From JACKBJ01 sp964549495 (GTDB lineage Bacteria > Chloroflexota > Anaerolineae > Epilineales > Epilineaceae), in NCBI GenBank assembly GCA_964549495.1, contig CAZJWJ010000017.1:1-64000 (forward strand): a stretch of DNA of 64,000 nt, in the 5' to 3' direction. Under the pieces are notes generated by a model, which was not told the origin of the DNA, ran no database searches, and saw only the letters and a program-made list of their open reading frames with translations. Shown here one piece after another: positions 1-9,121 of the stretch; the first letter of the stretch is position 1; each line of letters opens with the position of its first letter. Both the position numbers and the translations under genes were made by a program.

Positions 1-2
1 AT

Positions 3-557
3 GCCGAGGGGGATACCGGGCCGGTGCCGGCCGCGCCGATCGACGCGCGGGTAACTCGTCTGGGCTATCTGCTTCGGCGCACCCACATCGACGAGCTGCC
101 GCAGATGCTCAACATCCTGCGCGGCGACATGAGCCTGGTCGGGCCGCGGCCCGAGCGGACGATCTTCGTCCAGCGACATCTGGCGAACATCCAGGGCTAT
201 GCCCTGCGCCACGCGGTCCGGCCGGGGCTGGCCGGAATGGCCCAGGTCTTCGGCGACTACTACTCCACCCCGCGCGAGAAGCTGCGCTACGACCTGCTCT
301 ACATCCGCCGGCGCAGCCTGGCATTGGATGTCAAGCTCTTCCTCTCGGCGGTCGGCCTGGCCCTCTTCGGCCTGGCTCCACGCCGACCCGGTCGGGGCCG
401 CGCGCGACACCGGCGCGAGGAGCAGCGCTGGCGACGGGCCTACCAGGCGCTGCGTGGAGAAGGCCTACCGGAGGCGGGGAAGGAGAGCGCCGAGCCGCGC
501 GATCCCGATGATCCGGGCGATCATTCCGTGGACGAGGCACGCGAGAACGGGGGCTGA
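3..557 (+). CDS. Bacterial sugar transferase (undecaprenyl-phosphate glycosylphosphotransferase), 5'-truncated by the window edge
   Basis: This is the C-terminal part of a WcaJ/PssY-type initiating glycosylphosphotransferase, which loads a sugar phosphate onto undecaprenyl phosphate at the membrane to start exopolysaccharide or O-antigen synthesis. The frame is open to the left edge, and the visible start is the family catalytic stretch (AEGDTGPV, then RRTHIDELPQ and MSLVGPRPER). Next come the PGLAGMAQV-type loop and the YDLLYIRRRS-xx-LD segment that precedes a short hydrophobic tail. A charged extension of about 60 residues follows, longer than is usual after this domain. The family assignment is firm; the sugar substrate cannot be told from this fragment. 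Confidence 0.88.
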   Translation, partial: AEGDTGPVPAAPIDARVTRLGYLLRRTHIDELPQMLNILRGDMSLVGPRPERTIFVQRHLANIQGYALRHAVRPGLAGMAQVFGDYYSTPREKLRYDLLYIRRRSLALDVKLFLSAVGLALFGLAPRRPGRGRARHRREEQRWRRAYQALRGEGLPEAGKESAEPRDPDDPGDHSVDEARENGG

Positions 558-675
558 TCCGGCACCGCGGATGGGGAGCGTAGGTTGAGCGTGGGGTGAG
601 CATCACCTGGTCGACCGGCAAGGCCGCCAGCTACGTCGTACAATGCTGTCGCGTTTTCTCCTCCTCGCAAACGCA

Positions 676-711
676 GGCGCCGGGCAGAAATCCCCCCCTC
701 TGCCCGGCGCC
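676..711. terminator. 12-bp perfect inverted repeat, probable terminator downstream of trmB
   Basis: The arms 676-687 (GGCGCCGGGCAG) and 700-711 are exact reverse complements around a 12-nt loop. The hairpin lies between the convergent ends of the sugar transferase and trmB genes. Neither side has a long T-run, so it may need Rho or act only as a 3'-end stabiliser. Confidence 0.55.
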
Positions 712-720
712 CCCCTTTGT

Positions 721-1647
721 TCAGGGCTCGCCCCCCGCGGCGGCAGCGACGGCATCCAGGGCCAGCTGCACGCCGTCGGTCATCAGGGCGCCGCAACCAC
801 GGGCCGGCGCGACGCGGAAGCCCTCGCCGTCGGGGCGGACCTCGATCCAGACTTCCTGGGTCAGGCCCGGCTCGACCACCACCACCTGCACGAGGCTGCG
901 GCGCTGCGCCCGGTCGTGGACGAGGTCACGGCCGCGCACCAGCATGTCGCCGCGCCGCTGCTCGTCGAGGCGGAAGCTGTCGGGATCGAAGCGGTCGATG
1001 CGGTGGCTCCTCACGGGGACCTCCTCGGAGAGCGGGACGGAGTGGTGGGCTTCCTTGCGCAGGTCCAGGCGGTGGAAGCGCTGCTGGCCGCCGCCGACCC
1101 ACTTGGCCTCGAACTTGGTGCCATAGTCGGCGCCCACCTGGCTGGTCTCGGCGGCGAAGCCGCTGCCGGCCAGCTGGTCCAGCACCCAGTCGAAGTACTC
1201 ACCATCGTCGGTGACCAAAACCACCCGGCCGTCGTCGACCAGCCGGCTGTTGACCAGGGCCAGGAAGTCGGGCCCGTAGAGCCGGTGCCGGCCATCTTCG
1301 TCCCCCGGCCAAGGGCAAGGAAAGAGGGTGTGCACGCGAGAGAGGCTGCGGGGCGGGATCAGGTAGCGCAGGGTCATCCCAGCTTCGCCGTAAACCAGGC
1401 GGGCGTTCCCCCCTTCGAGCCGATCGAGCTTGCGCAGGATCTTCTTGACGCGGCCCCACATGCGCTCGATGCCGATGAAGTCGCGCTCGGGATGGGCAGC
1501 GGCCAGGCGGGCCAGGTACTCGCCGTTGCCGCAGCCGATCTCCAGCTCGATGGGCGCGCGCCGGCCGAAGCGATCGGCCCAGTCGACCGGCTTCTCGACC
1601 CGATGGGGCGCGATCAGCGGCAGCAGGGAGCGGTAGGACTTGGACAT
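721..1647 (-). CDS. trmB: tRNA (guanine-N7)-methyltransferase with C-terminal extension
   Basis: TrmB uses SAM to make m7G46 in the tRNA variable loop. The SAM-binding start is clear (ELEIGCGNGEYLARLAA, residues about 34-50), followed by IGIER and the substrate-side signature FPCPWPGDEDGRHRL (residues about 110-124). Classical TrmB has FPDPWPKKRHHKRRL there, so the first Asp is Cys and several basic residues are missing. At 308 aa it is about 90 residues longer than a usual TrmB; the extra part (from about residue 215) contains a VVVVEPGLTQEVWIEV segment I do not recognise. Start is the ATG at 1647; no strong ribosome site is visible. Confidence 0.85.
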   Translation of the reverse strand: MSKSYRSLLPLIAPHRVEKPVDWADRFGRRAPIELEIGCGNGEYLARLAAAHPERDFIGIERMWGRVKKILRKLDRLEGGNARLVYGEAGMTLRYLIPPRSLSRVHTLFPCPWPGDEDGRHRLYGPDFLALVNSRLVDDGRVVLVTDDGEYFDWVLDQLAGSGFAAETSQVGADYGTKFEAKWVGGGQQRFHRLDLRKEAHHSVPLSEEVPVRSHRIDRFDPDSFRLDEQRRGDMLVRGRDLVHDRAQRRSLVQVVVVEPGLTQEVWIEVRPDGEGFRVAPARGCGALMTDGVQLALDAVAAAAGGEP

Positions 1648-1754
1648 GCGGGGGAGTCTAGAGCTGGCTGTGGTCGACGGTCAACGCTCGGCGATACCGA
1701 GACGCCATGGATCGGATGGCTCGCGCTCACGGCGCGCTTCCCGGTCCGACCCGG

Positions 1755-1962
1755 GTCTATGGTATGATGGGCCGGCAGGACGATTCGCGGCGAGCCTCCC
1801 GACACGCGCGGGTGCGGATCACCGGACCGGTCGATGCGACCATCCACCGGACGGTAAAAGGCAAAGCTCGCCCTCGGCACATCAGCTGAGGGCCTTTTTC
1901 TTGCCCGGGCGCGGCCCGAGTCGACGAGGAAGGCCCGATCACCGAAGGGAGCTTGCAGAACC
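1755..1962 (+). promoter_or_regulatory. purA promoter and structured leader with internal terminator (candidate attenuator)
   Basis: An extended -10 (TGGTATGAT, hexamer 1763-1768) would start transcription near 1775, leaving a leader of about 190 nt before the purA ATG. Within it, 1831-1850 can pair (CCGGTCG with CGAC and ACCGG, slightly bulged), and a complete intrinsic terminator sits at 1870-1902. A terminator inside the leader of a biosynthetic gene implies conditional read-through. I could not match the leader to the purine, ZTP, PRPP or guanidine riboswitch consensus by eye. The promoter lacks a good -35. Confidence 0.45.
1870..1902 (+). terminator. Intrinsic terminator in the purA leader
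   Basis: GCCCTCGGC (1870-1878) pairs with GCTGAGGGC (1885-1893) over a 6-nt loop with one G-U pair, followed by CTTTTTCTT. It lies 61 nt before the purA start, so it must be bypassed for purA expression unless another promoter follows it. Confidence 0.8.
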
Positions 1963-3297
1963 ATGGAGACGATGGATCGGACGGACACCGCGCCGCACTG
2001 CGCGGTCACGGGCTTGCAATGGGGCGACGAGGGCAAGGGCAAGATCGTCGACTGGCTGACCGAGTCCTTCGATTGGGTCGTGCGCTACAACGGCGGCGCC
2101 AACGCGGGCCACTCGGTGGTCATCGGCGAAACGCGCTACGCCCTGCACCTGGTGCCCTGCGGCATCCTGCGGCCGGGCGTGCGCAACGTGGTGGCCAACG
2201 GGGTGGTGGTCGACCCGGAGCAGCTGATCCGCGAGGTCGAGGGCCTGGAGGCAGCCGGCATCGAGGTCGGCCAGCGGCTGCTGCTCTCCGACCGGGCCCA
2301 TCTGGTGCTGGATCACCATCGCCGCGCCGACGGCCTGATGGAGGCCGCCGCGGCGGCCCTGGCCGGCGAGGCCAGCAAGGTCGGCACCACCGGCCGCGGC
2401 ATCGGGCCCTGCTACGCCGACAAGGCCCACCGGGTGACGGCGGTGCGGGTGGCCGACCTCTACGAGCCGGAGGCGCTGCGGGCGCAGCTGGCGCGCATCG
2501 CCGGCATCAAGAACGCGACGCTGGGCGCCTTGGCCGCGCTCTCGGGCCAGGAATTCGAGCCCATCGATCCGGAGGCGCTGCACGAGCGATTGATCGTGAT
2601 CGGCCGGCGGCTGGAGCCCTACGTGGCCGACACGGCGGCGGTGCTGCGAGGGGCCATGGATGCCGGCGGGCGGGTGCTCTTCGAAGGCGGCAACGGCAGC
2701 CTGCTCGACGTGGATCAGGGCAGCTACCCCTACGTCACCAGCAGCCACACCACCGCCCTGGGGCTGCATGCCGGCGCGGGCGTGCCGGCCGCGCGGCTGG
2801 GCCGGGTGGTGGGCATCGTCAAGGCCTACACCACCCGCGTCGGCGCCGGGCCCTGCCCCACCGAGCAGGAGAACGAGGTGGGCGAGCACCTGCGCGAGCG
2901 CGGCAACGAGTACGGCACGACCACCGGCCGGCCGCGGCGCTGCGGCTGGCTAGACCTGGTCGCCTTGCGCCATACGGCGGCCCTCTCGGGTGCCACCGAG
3001 CTGTCGATCATGTTGTTGGACGTGCTGGCGGGCTTGTCGGAGCTGAAGATCTGCACCGCCTACGAGTTGGATGGCCAGCGCTTGGAGGGCATGCCGGCCA
3101 GCGCCGCCGCCCTCGAGCGGGTCGTCCCGATCTACCAGAGCTTGCCCGGCTTCGCCGAGGAGGTCGACGAAATCGAGGACTATGCGGCCTTGCCGGAGGC
3201 GGCCCGGTCCTACGTCGAGCGCATCGAAGCGGAGGTCGGCGTGCGCGTGAGCATGGTCAGCGTCGGGCCGGCCCGGCATCAGACGCTGCTGCGGTAG
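1963..3297 (+). CDS. purA: Adenylosuccinate synthetase
   Basis: PurA joins IMP and aspartate with GTP hydrolysis in the first step from IMP to AMP, in the cytosol. The GTP/IMP signature WGDEGKGK appears at residues 21-28, and the family landmarks NGGANAGH, GTTGRGIGP and the end motif SVGPARHQT are all present. At 444 aa the length is normal. One oddity is the FEGGNGSLLDVDQG segment (about residues 240-253), where most bacteria have FEGAQG-type residues. GGGAGC about 12 nt upstream supports the ATG at 1963; a second ATG three codons later is possible. It stands alone behind a leader containing a terminator. Confidence 0.96.
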   Translation: METMDRTDTAPHCAVTGLQWGDEGKGKIVDWLTESFDWVVRYNGGANAGHSVVIGETRYALHLVPCGILRPGVRNVVANGVVVDPEQLIREVEGLEAAGIEVGQRLLLSDRAHLVLDHHRRADGLMEAAAAALAGEASKVGTTGRGIGPCYADKAHRVTAVRVADLYEPEALRAQLARIAGIKNATLGALAALSGQEFEPIDPEALHERLIVIGRRLEPYVADTAAVLRGAMDAGGRVLFEGGNGSLLDVDQGSYPYVTSSHTTALGLHAGAGVPAARLGRVVGIVKAYTTRVGAGPCPTEQENEVGEHLRERGNEYGTTTGRPRRCGWLDLVALRHTAALSGATELSIMLLDVLAGLSELKICTAYELDGQRLEGMPASAAALERVVPIYQSLPGFAEEVDEIEDYAALPEAARSYVERIEAEVGVRVSMVSVGPARHQTLLR

Positions 3298-3419
3298 GGG
3301 CTCGGCAAGGACCCGTCAAGCGATAGGATGCCCAACCGAGCGCAGAGCATGGCCCGTCCGTCAGGATCCGGGCGAAAAGATCGAAGCAAGGCGGCAAGCA
3401 CGAAGCAAAGGAGCGAGCG

Positions 3420-3773
3420 ATGAGCCCACGTGAAGGCCGGGTGGTCTACTCGACCGACGGCGGAGATCACCGGCGCGGCAAGCGCGGCAAGAAGGCCAAG
3501 GGCAAGCCCTCCGGCCCTTCCCTGCCCCCGGAGAAGCAAGAGGTGGGCATCCGCCGCGAGAAGAAGGGCCGTGGGGGCAAGACGGTCACCCTGGTGCACG
3601 ACCTACAGCTGACGGAGAGGGATCTGAAGGCCCTGGGCAAGAAGCTCAAGGCAGCTTGTGGCACCGGCGGCTCGGCCAAGGGCGGCGAGATCATCATCCA
3701 AGGCGACCACCGCGAGAGCATCGCCGCCCTGCTGCAGACCATGGGCTACAAGACCAAGTTCACCGGTGGGTGA
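3420..3773 (+). CDS. yciH: SUI1/eIF1-family translation factor (YciH-like)
   Basis: This is a small protein of the SUI1/eIF1 fold, which binds the 30S subunit and influences start-codon selection. The N-terminal 45 residues are basic and low-complexity (RRGKRGKKAKGK). The SUI1 core follows: the REKKGRGGKTVTLV strand-loop, TERDLKALGKKLKAACGTGG, then GGEIIIQGDHRESIAALL and the terminal MGYKTK stretch. At 117 aa it matches bacterial YciH. AAAGGAG upstream of the ATG is a good ribosome site. The following gene starts inside its last codons. Confidence 0.9.
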   Translation: MSPREGRVVYSTDGGDHRRGKRGKKAKGKPSGPSLPPEKQEVGIRREKKGRGGKTVTLVHDLQLTERDLKALGKKLKAACGTGGSAKGGEIIIQGDHRESIAALLQTMGYKTKFTGG

Positions 3774-5031
3774 GGCCGCGGCCGGGCGCTCGTGGGGCAA
3801 GATCCTGCGGCGCGGACTGCTGATCCTCGGGCTGGCGATCCTCTTGCTGGTCGCCGGCCTGTGGCTCTTCCGCGACCGCCTGCTGCAGCCCATCGGCATC
3901 CAGGTGCCAACCGGCGACCCGGCCATCATCCAGCCCGAGCTGCCACCCGGCTTCCAAGCCTCGGTCTTCGCCCAAGACCTGGACGATCCGCGCTTCATGG
4001 CCCTGGCGCCGGGCGGGCTGGTGCTGGTCGCCGAGCGCGGCGCCGATCGCGTCATCGCCCTGCCCGACACGGATGGAGACGGCCGGGCCGAGGCGCCGAT
4101 CGTCCTGGCCGAAGGGCTTCGGAGTCCGTCGAGCCTGGCGGTGCTCGCCCAGCAAGACCCCGACGAGCCCGGGCGCGCCTCGGTCTTCGTGGGCGAGACG
4201 GACAAGGTCCGCCGTTTGGAGATCGCCGTGCGGGGGCCCTTCGGGGAGGAGACGGAGGTCTTGGGCCAGGAAGTGATCGTCGACGACCTGCCGGCCGGCG
4301 GCATCCACTTCACGCGCACCGTGTTGGTCGGCTCGGGCGTCGAAGGCGACTCGGCCTCCGCTCCCCAGCTATACGTGGCCATCGGCTCGAGCTGCAACGT
4401 CTGCCAGGAAGAAGACGAGCGGCGGGCGGCGGTGATGGCCTATGGGCTGGACGGCAGCGGCGGGCGGATCTTCGCCCGCGGCTTGCGCAACGCGGTGGGA
4501 CTGGCGACGAATCCCTGGACGCGGGAGATCTGGGCCACGAACAACGGTCGCGACCTGTTGGGCAAGGACCAGCCGCCCGAAACACTGTACGCGTTGGCGG
4601 AGGACTTGGATGCCGGCTGGCCGCGCTGTCATTCCGGCGACCTGCCCGACCCGGGCTGGGAGGGCGAGGGCGACCCATGCGCCGGTGTGGCCGAGCCGCT
4701 GCTCGAGATGCAGGCCCATAGCGCACCGCTGGACTTGGCCTTCTACGACGGGCGGGTCCATCAGGCCTTCCCGGCCGAGTACCGCGACGACCTCTACATC
4801 GCCTTCCACGGCTCGTGGAACCGCGTGCCGCCCACGGGCTATTCGGTAGTACGGGTGCCGCTGGATGGAGGGCGGGTAGCCGGCCCGGCCGAGGACTTCG
4901 CCACCGGCTGGCTGCGGCCGGACGAGAGCGTGCGCGGCCGGCCGGCGGGCCTGCTGGTCGATGGTCAAGGGGCGCTACTGGTCTCCGACGACCGCGCTGG
5001 GCTCATCTACCGCATAGAAAGCACGGATTAG
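3766..5031 (+). CDS. Membrane-anchored sorbosone-dehydrogenase-like beta-propeller (PQQ-type quinoprotein family)
   Basis: A single N-terminal membrane segment (about residues 15-32, rich in Leu/Ile) is followed by an extracytoplasmic six-bladed propeller of the soluble glucose/L-sorbosone dehydrogenase family. Visible landmarks are PPGFQASVFAQDLDDPR, APGGLVLVAERG, SSCNVCQ with its CxxC, GLRNAVGL, ATNNGRD and AFHGSWNR. Members oxidise sugars or aldehydes with PQQ, but the substrate is not predictable. I chose the GTG at 3766 because the longer frame overlaps the YciH gene out of phase and the anchor begins just after it; start and upstream stop overlap by 8 nt, suggesting coupling. Length is 421 aa. 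Confidence 0.82.
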   Translation: MGEAAAGRSWGKILRRGLLILGLAILLLVAGLWLFRDRLLQPIGIQVPTGDPAIIQPELPPGFQASVFAQDLDDPRFMALAPGGLVLVAERGADRVIALPDTDGDGRAEAPIVLAEGLRSPSSLAVLAQQDPDEPGRASVFVGETDKVRRLEIAVRGPFGEETEVLGQEVIVDDLPAGGIHFTRTVLVGSGVEGDSASAPQLYVAIGSSCNVCQEEDERRAAVMAYGLDGSGGRIFARGLRNAVGLATNPWTREIWATNNGRDLLGKDQPPETLYALAEDLDAGWPRCHSGDLPDPGWEGEGDPCAGVAEPLLEMQAHSAPLDLAFYDGRVHQAFPAEYRDDLYIAFHGSWNRVPPTGYSVVRVPLDGGRVAGPAEDFATGWLRPDESVRGRPAGLLVDGQGALLVSDDRAGLIYRIESTD

Positions 5032-5140
5032 ACTGCGAACAGTCATTGTCACGCAACCGGATCTCGACATTGCGCGTATTCCAACTTGAACGCAGGGCAC
5101 CAATTCGGTGCTGGCATGAATGCGAGCAAGGAGGCTGGCA

Positions 5141-5434
5141 ATGACGACGGTCAAGCGAATCGGCGTACTCTCGTCCGGCAAGGTCTACGCGGTCATTTCG
5201 GGCGCCTTCGGCCTGCTCTTCGGGGCCTTTTTCAGCTTGGCATCGCTGATCGGCTTCGGCCTGTCGACAGCCACCGGTCAGGAGGGAGCGGTCGGCATCC
5301 TGTTGGGCGCGGGTGCTGTAGTCGTCTTGCCGATCTTCTACGGCTTGATCGGCTTCGTCGGCGGGGTCATCCAGGCTTGGGTCTACAACCTCGCAGCCGG
5401 TGTCATCGGCGGCGTGGAGGTCGAGTTCGGCTAG
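5141..5434 (+). CDS. Small membrane protein, DUF3566-like
   Basis: A 97-residue protein with two hydrophobic spans (about residues 20-45 and 55-80) separated by a short Gly/Thr-rich loop. It ends in a short conserved-looking tail, AWVYNLAAGVIGGVEVEFG. This resembles small bacterial and archaeal proteins described as DUF3566-like, for which no biochemical role is established. The ATG at 5141 is chosen because AAGGAGG lies 8 nt before it; a start at 5120 would put that site inside the gene. A strong hairpin follows the stop. Confidence 0.72.
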   Translation: MTTVKRIGVLSSGKVYAVISGAFGLLFGAFFSLASLIGFGLSTATGQEGAVGILLGAGAVVVLPIFYGLIGFVGGVIQAWVYNLAAGVIGGVEVEFG

Positions 5435-5481
5435 CCACGGGCATTCGACGGATCGGAGCGTTGAACGAATTGCTGCAGAAA

Positions 5482-5513
5482 GAGGGCCGGGCGCGATGAT
5501 GCGCCCGGCCCTC
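5482..5513. terminator. Bidirectional terminator between convergent genes
   Basis: GAGGGCCGGGCGC (5482-5494) and its exact complement (5501-5513) flank a 6-nt loop, a 13-bp perfect stem. It separates the membrane-protein gene on the plus strand from the end of carA on the minus strand and can serve both. Confidence 0.8.
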
Positions 5514-5517
5514 CTTG

Positions 5518-6692
<1,175 letters not shown>

Positions 6693-6696
<4 letters not shown>

Positions 6697-7163
6697 GAGC
6701 CGCTCCCTTTGCGTTGCCAGGGCAGGCGCCAGCGGATGCCGTAGGCGTCCAGGGTCGCCGGCCAGAAGAGCCAGATCAGGCCCAAGAGGGGTTGGAAGAG
6801 GGGGAAGAAGCCGTAGTCGGCGCCGTAGAGCCGCCAGACCGTGCCGCCGATGAAGTCCCCGTAGAACATCGGCCAGCTGAGGGTGCCGACCACCAAGGTC
6901 AGGGCGGTCTCGAGGCTCAGGCTGGCCACCGAGACCATCCAGGCCGGCCGCTTGCGCAGCGCGAAGCCCAGGGTGGCCACCAGGTAGAGCAGCGCGGCCA
7001 GGGCGCTGAGCGCCGGCCCGATGATCTGCTGCGGATCCCCCGTGGCCAGGAGCCCGCCCTGCTTGAAGAAGAGCTGGTAGCCGGCGCGCACACCGGTCGA
7101 CAGGGCCAGGACCGGGTAGGACAGGGCCAGGATGTAACCGGAAGCGCTGGCCAGGCCCGACAT
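6693..7163 (-). CDS. Four-helix membrane protein of unknown function, coupled to carA
   Basis: A 156-residue protein with four hydrophobic segments (about residues 8-25, 43-65, 70-95 and 120-140) and a basic C-terminus. I do not recognise the family. It precedes carA on the minus strand, its stop overlaps the carA start (GTGA), and the two are presumably co-translated, although no functional link to carbamoyl phosphate is evident. The ATG at 7163 is chosen because it directly precedes the first hydrophobic stretch; a GTG at 7213 in the same frame, with GGAGCC upstream, is a reasonable alternative. Confidence 0.68.
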
Positions 7164-7274
7164 GAGGCTCTCGGGCTGCGGCGTCTCCGTTCGGCTGGCG
7201 GGCTGGTTCACGCGGGGCTGGCTCCAATGCGCCGAAATGCTAAGCCAGGCGCGACCGGCGGTCAATCGCCCGCC

Positions 7275-7304
7275 TTGCGCCGGCCGCGCGCCATCGCCTA
7301 CAAT
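7275..7304 (+). promoter_or_regulatory. Promoter TTGCGC-N18-TACAAT for the DUF4446 gene
   Basis: The -35-like TTGCGC (7275-7280) and -10 TACAAT (7299-7304) are 18 bp apart, giving a leader of about 40 nt before the ATG at 7353. The same pair of elements recurs before the M23 peptidase and gap genes. Confidence 0.7.
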
Positions 7305-7352
7305 CGCGGGCCGGCCTGCCCTCGGCGGCAGGCGACCCCAGCGGAGCATCCC

Positions 7353-8036
7353 ATGACCCAGGCCGAGCTCGAGCGCATCCTGGCGCGGCTGCCCTTCGAG
7401 GTGCCGCGCCTGGCCTTGGAAGCCTATACCCTCTTGACCATCGGCGCCCTGGCCATCGGGCTCTCGGCGCTCTTTCTGGGCCTGATCGCGCTCCGGCGGG
7501 CCCGGCGCATGCAGCAGCGCTACCAAGCCCTGATGCAGGGTGCCGACGGCACGGATCTTGCCGGCCTGCTCGAGCGTCAGGTGGCCGCCCAGCAGGCCAG
7601 CCAGCGCCGGATTGCGGCCCTGGAGCAGCGGACGGCCAACCTGGACGCCGACGTAGCGCGCATCGGCCAGGCCGAGAGCGGGCTGAAGCATCTGAAGGAG
7701 CATACGGCCGACATGGGGCAACACGCCCGGCGCATCTCGGGCACGGAGAGCGATCTGCAGTCCATCGGCGCCCGGGTGGCCGACATCGATCGGCGCCTGC
7801 GTCGGGCGGTCCAGCGGGTGGGGGTCTTGCGCTACCGGGCCTTCCCGGACGCAGGCGAGCAGAGCTTCGCGGTGGCCTTGCTGGACGAGGCCGGCGATGG
7901 CCTGGTGCTCAGCGGCCTGCATCATCGCAGCGGGGTTCGCGTCTACGCCAAACCCATCGAGGCCGAGGCCTCGAGCTTCGCCCTGAGCGAGGAGGAGCGG
8001 CAGGCCATCGCACGCTCCAAGCCTTCAGCCGGTTGA
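7353..8036 (+). CDS. DUF4446 family protein with enlarged coiled coil
   Basis: A single membrane helix (about residues 27-50) is followed by a long coiled coil with Gln, Arg and Leu heptads (about 55-145). The DUF4446 C-terminal domain then begins at about residue 150 with VGVLRYRAFPDAGEQSFAVA and continues through GLVLSGLHHRSGVRVYAKPI. DUF4446 proteins are widespread in Gram-positive and related lineages and have no established function. At 227 aa it is longer than the usual 160-180 aa because of the coiled coil. The ATG at 7353 follows a weak GGAG. It is the first of several envelope-type genes read in the same direction. Confidence 0.85.
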   Translation: MTQAELERILARLPFEVPRLALEAYTLLTIGALAIGLSALFLGLIALRRARRMQQRYQALMQGADGTDLAGLLERQVAAQQASQRRIAALEQRTANLDADVARIGQAESGLKHLKEHTADMGQHARRISGTESDLQSIGARVADIDRRLRRAVQRVGVLRYRAFPDAGEQSFAVALLDEAGDGLVLSGLHHRSGVRVYAKPIEAEASSFALSEEERQAIARSKPSAG

Positions 8037-8062
8037 CAGGCCGCTTCGGCGCCACCTACAAT
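8033..8062 (+). promoter_or_regulatory. Promoter TTGACA-N18-TACAAT for the M23 peptidase gene
   Basis: A perfect -35 (TTGACA, 8033-8038) overlaps the DUF4446 stop codon, and TACAAT lies at 8057-8062, 18 bp away. Transcription would start about 88 nt before the peptidase ATG. Confidence 0.8.
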
Positions 8063-8157
8063 CGCCTGGCATGGTGCTCATCATCCGATCATCTCGCTCG
8101 TGCATCATGCCGGGATATTCATCCGCGTGACGACCGTGGAAAGGCAGACCTTCCGCC

Positions 8158-9093
8158 ATGATCCAAGTTCCCTCCGAAGATCCGCGCGGGGCGGTCCAAG
8201 TCTCGCTCTCGCGCCCGATGCTGTTGGTCATCGGCTTGGCGGTCATGCTGGCCCTGCTCCTGCCGATGACGCTCCTGCAGCGCAGCCGTGCGCTCGAGGC
8301 CGAGCTGGACGCGGCCCGCGAGGAGCTGGCGGCGGCCGGCATGCGCGAGCGCGATCTGGAGGACAGTCTGGTCCGCCAGCATCGGCAGTTGCAGACGGCC
8401 GAAGAGCAGCTGGAGACGATGGAGCATCAGATCGCGGCCATCGAGCTGCAGCTGGACGGTGTCGATTATCTGACCAGCCAGCTGCGCGACTCGATGGGCC
8501 TGGAGGCCGGCTCGGGCACCTGGGATCCCGATGCGGCGGTCGGCCAGGGCGGACCGGGTGCCATGGCGCCGGCCATCGAGCGCTTGGCACAGGCCCACCG
8601 CCGCCTGCTCACCGGGCATATCGAGTTGCAGGCTCTGCAACAGCGCGCGGCGCGCGAGCGGGCCGAGGCGACCGGCGGCACGCTGGAAGAAGCGACCTAC
8701 TCCTCGCCGGTCAATTGGCCGGCCCGGGGCGACGTGACCTCCGATTTCGGTTGGCGGGTCTTCCGCGGCCGGCCCAACTACCACACCGGCATCGACATCG
8801 GTCTGGCCTACGGCACGCCGGTGCAGGTCACCGGCGACGGGGTGGTGGTCGGCGCCGGCTGGCAGCCCAGCTACGGCTGGAGCGTGCTGGTCGATCACGG
8901 CCAGGGCTACAGCAGCCTCTACGCCCACCTCTCGCAGACCCTGGCCAAGGTCGGTCAGCGGGTGAGGCTGGGCGACGCGATCGGGCTCTCGGGCAGTTCG
9001 GGCAACTCTACCGGGCCGCACCTGCATTACGAGATCTGGAAGGACGGCATGGTCCTCGACCCGCGCCCGCTGATGGACGGCACGGGCCGATAG
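8158..9093 (+). CDS. M23 family metallopeptidase (LytM/DipM-type), membrane-anchored
   Basis: A signal anchor (about residues 22-42) precedes a coiled coil (about 43-105), a linker, and a C-terminal LytM domain (about 185-300). The zinc site is intact: HTGIDIG supplies His and Asp, and HLHYEIW supplies the catalytic and third-ligand His pair. Such enzymes cut peptidoglycan cross-bridges or, when degenerate, activate amidases; the intact ligands favour real hydrolase activity. It acts outside the membrane. The bactofilin gene starts 28 bp downstream, and this M23-bactofilin pairing is known in other bacteria, where it couples a cytoskeletal polymer to local wall remodelling. Confidence 0.92.
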   Translation: MIQVPSEDPRGAVQVSLSRPMLLVIGLAVMLALLLPMTLLQRSRALEAELDAAREELAAAGMRERDLEDSLVRQHRQLQTAEEQLETMEHQIAAIELQLDGVDYLTSQLRDSMGLEAGSGTWDPDAAVGQGGPGAMAPAIERLAQAHRRLLTGHIELQALQQRAARERAEATGGTLEEATYSSPVNWPARGDVTSDFGWRVFRGRPNYHTGIDIGLAYGTPVQVTGDGVVVGAGWQPSYGWSVLVDHGQGYSSLYAHLSQTLAKVGQRVRLGDAIGLSGSSGNSTGPHLHYEIWKDGMVLDPRPLMDGTGR

Positions 9094-9121
9094 GCCCGCG
9101 GCGAGGATTCGAGGAGACCCC

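Noticed and set aside
639..644. TACAAT as a promoter on the plus strand
   Set aside because: No -35 at the proper distance and no gene follows on this strand before a terminator-like hairpin.
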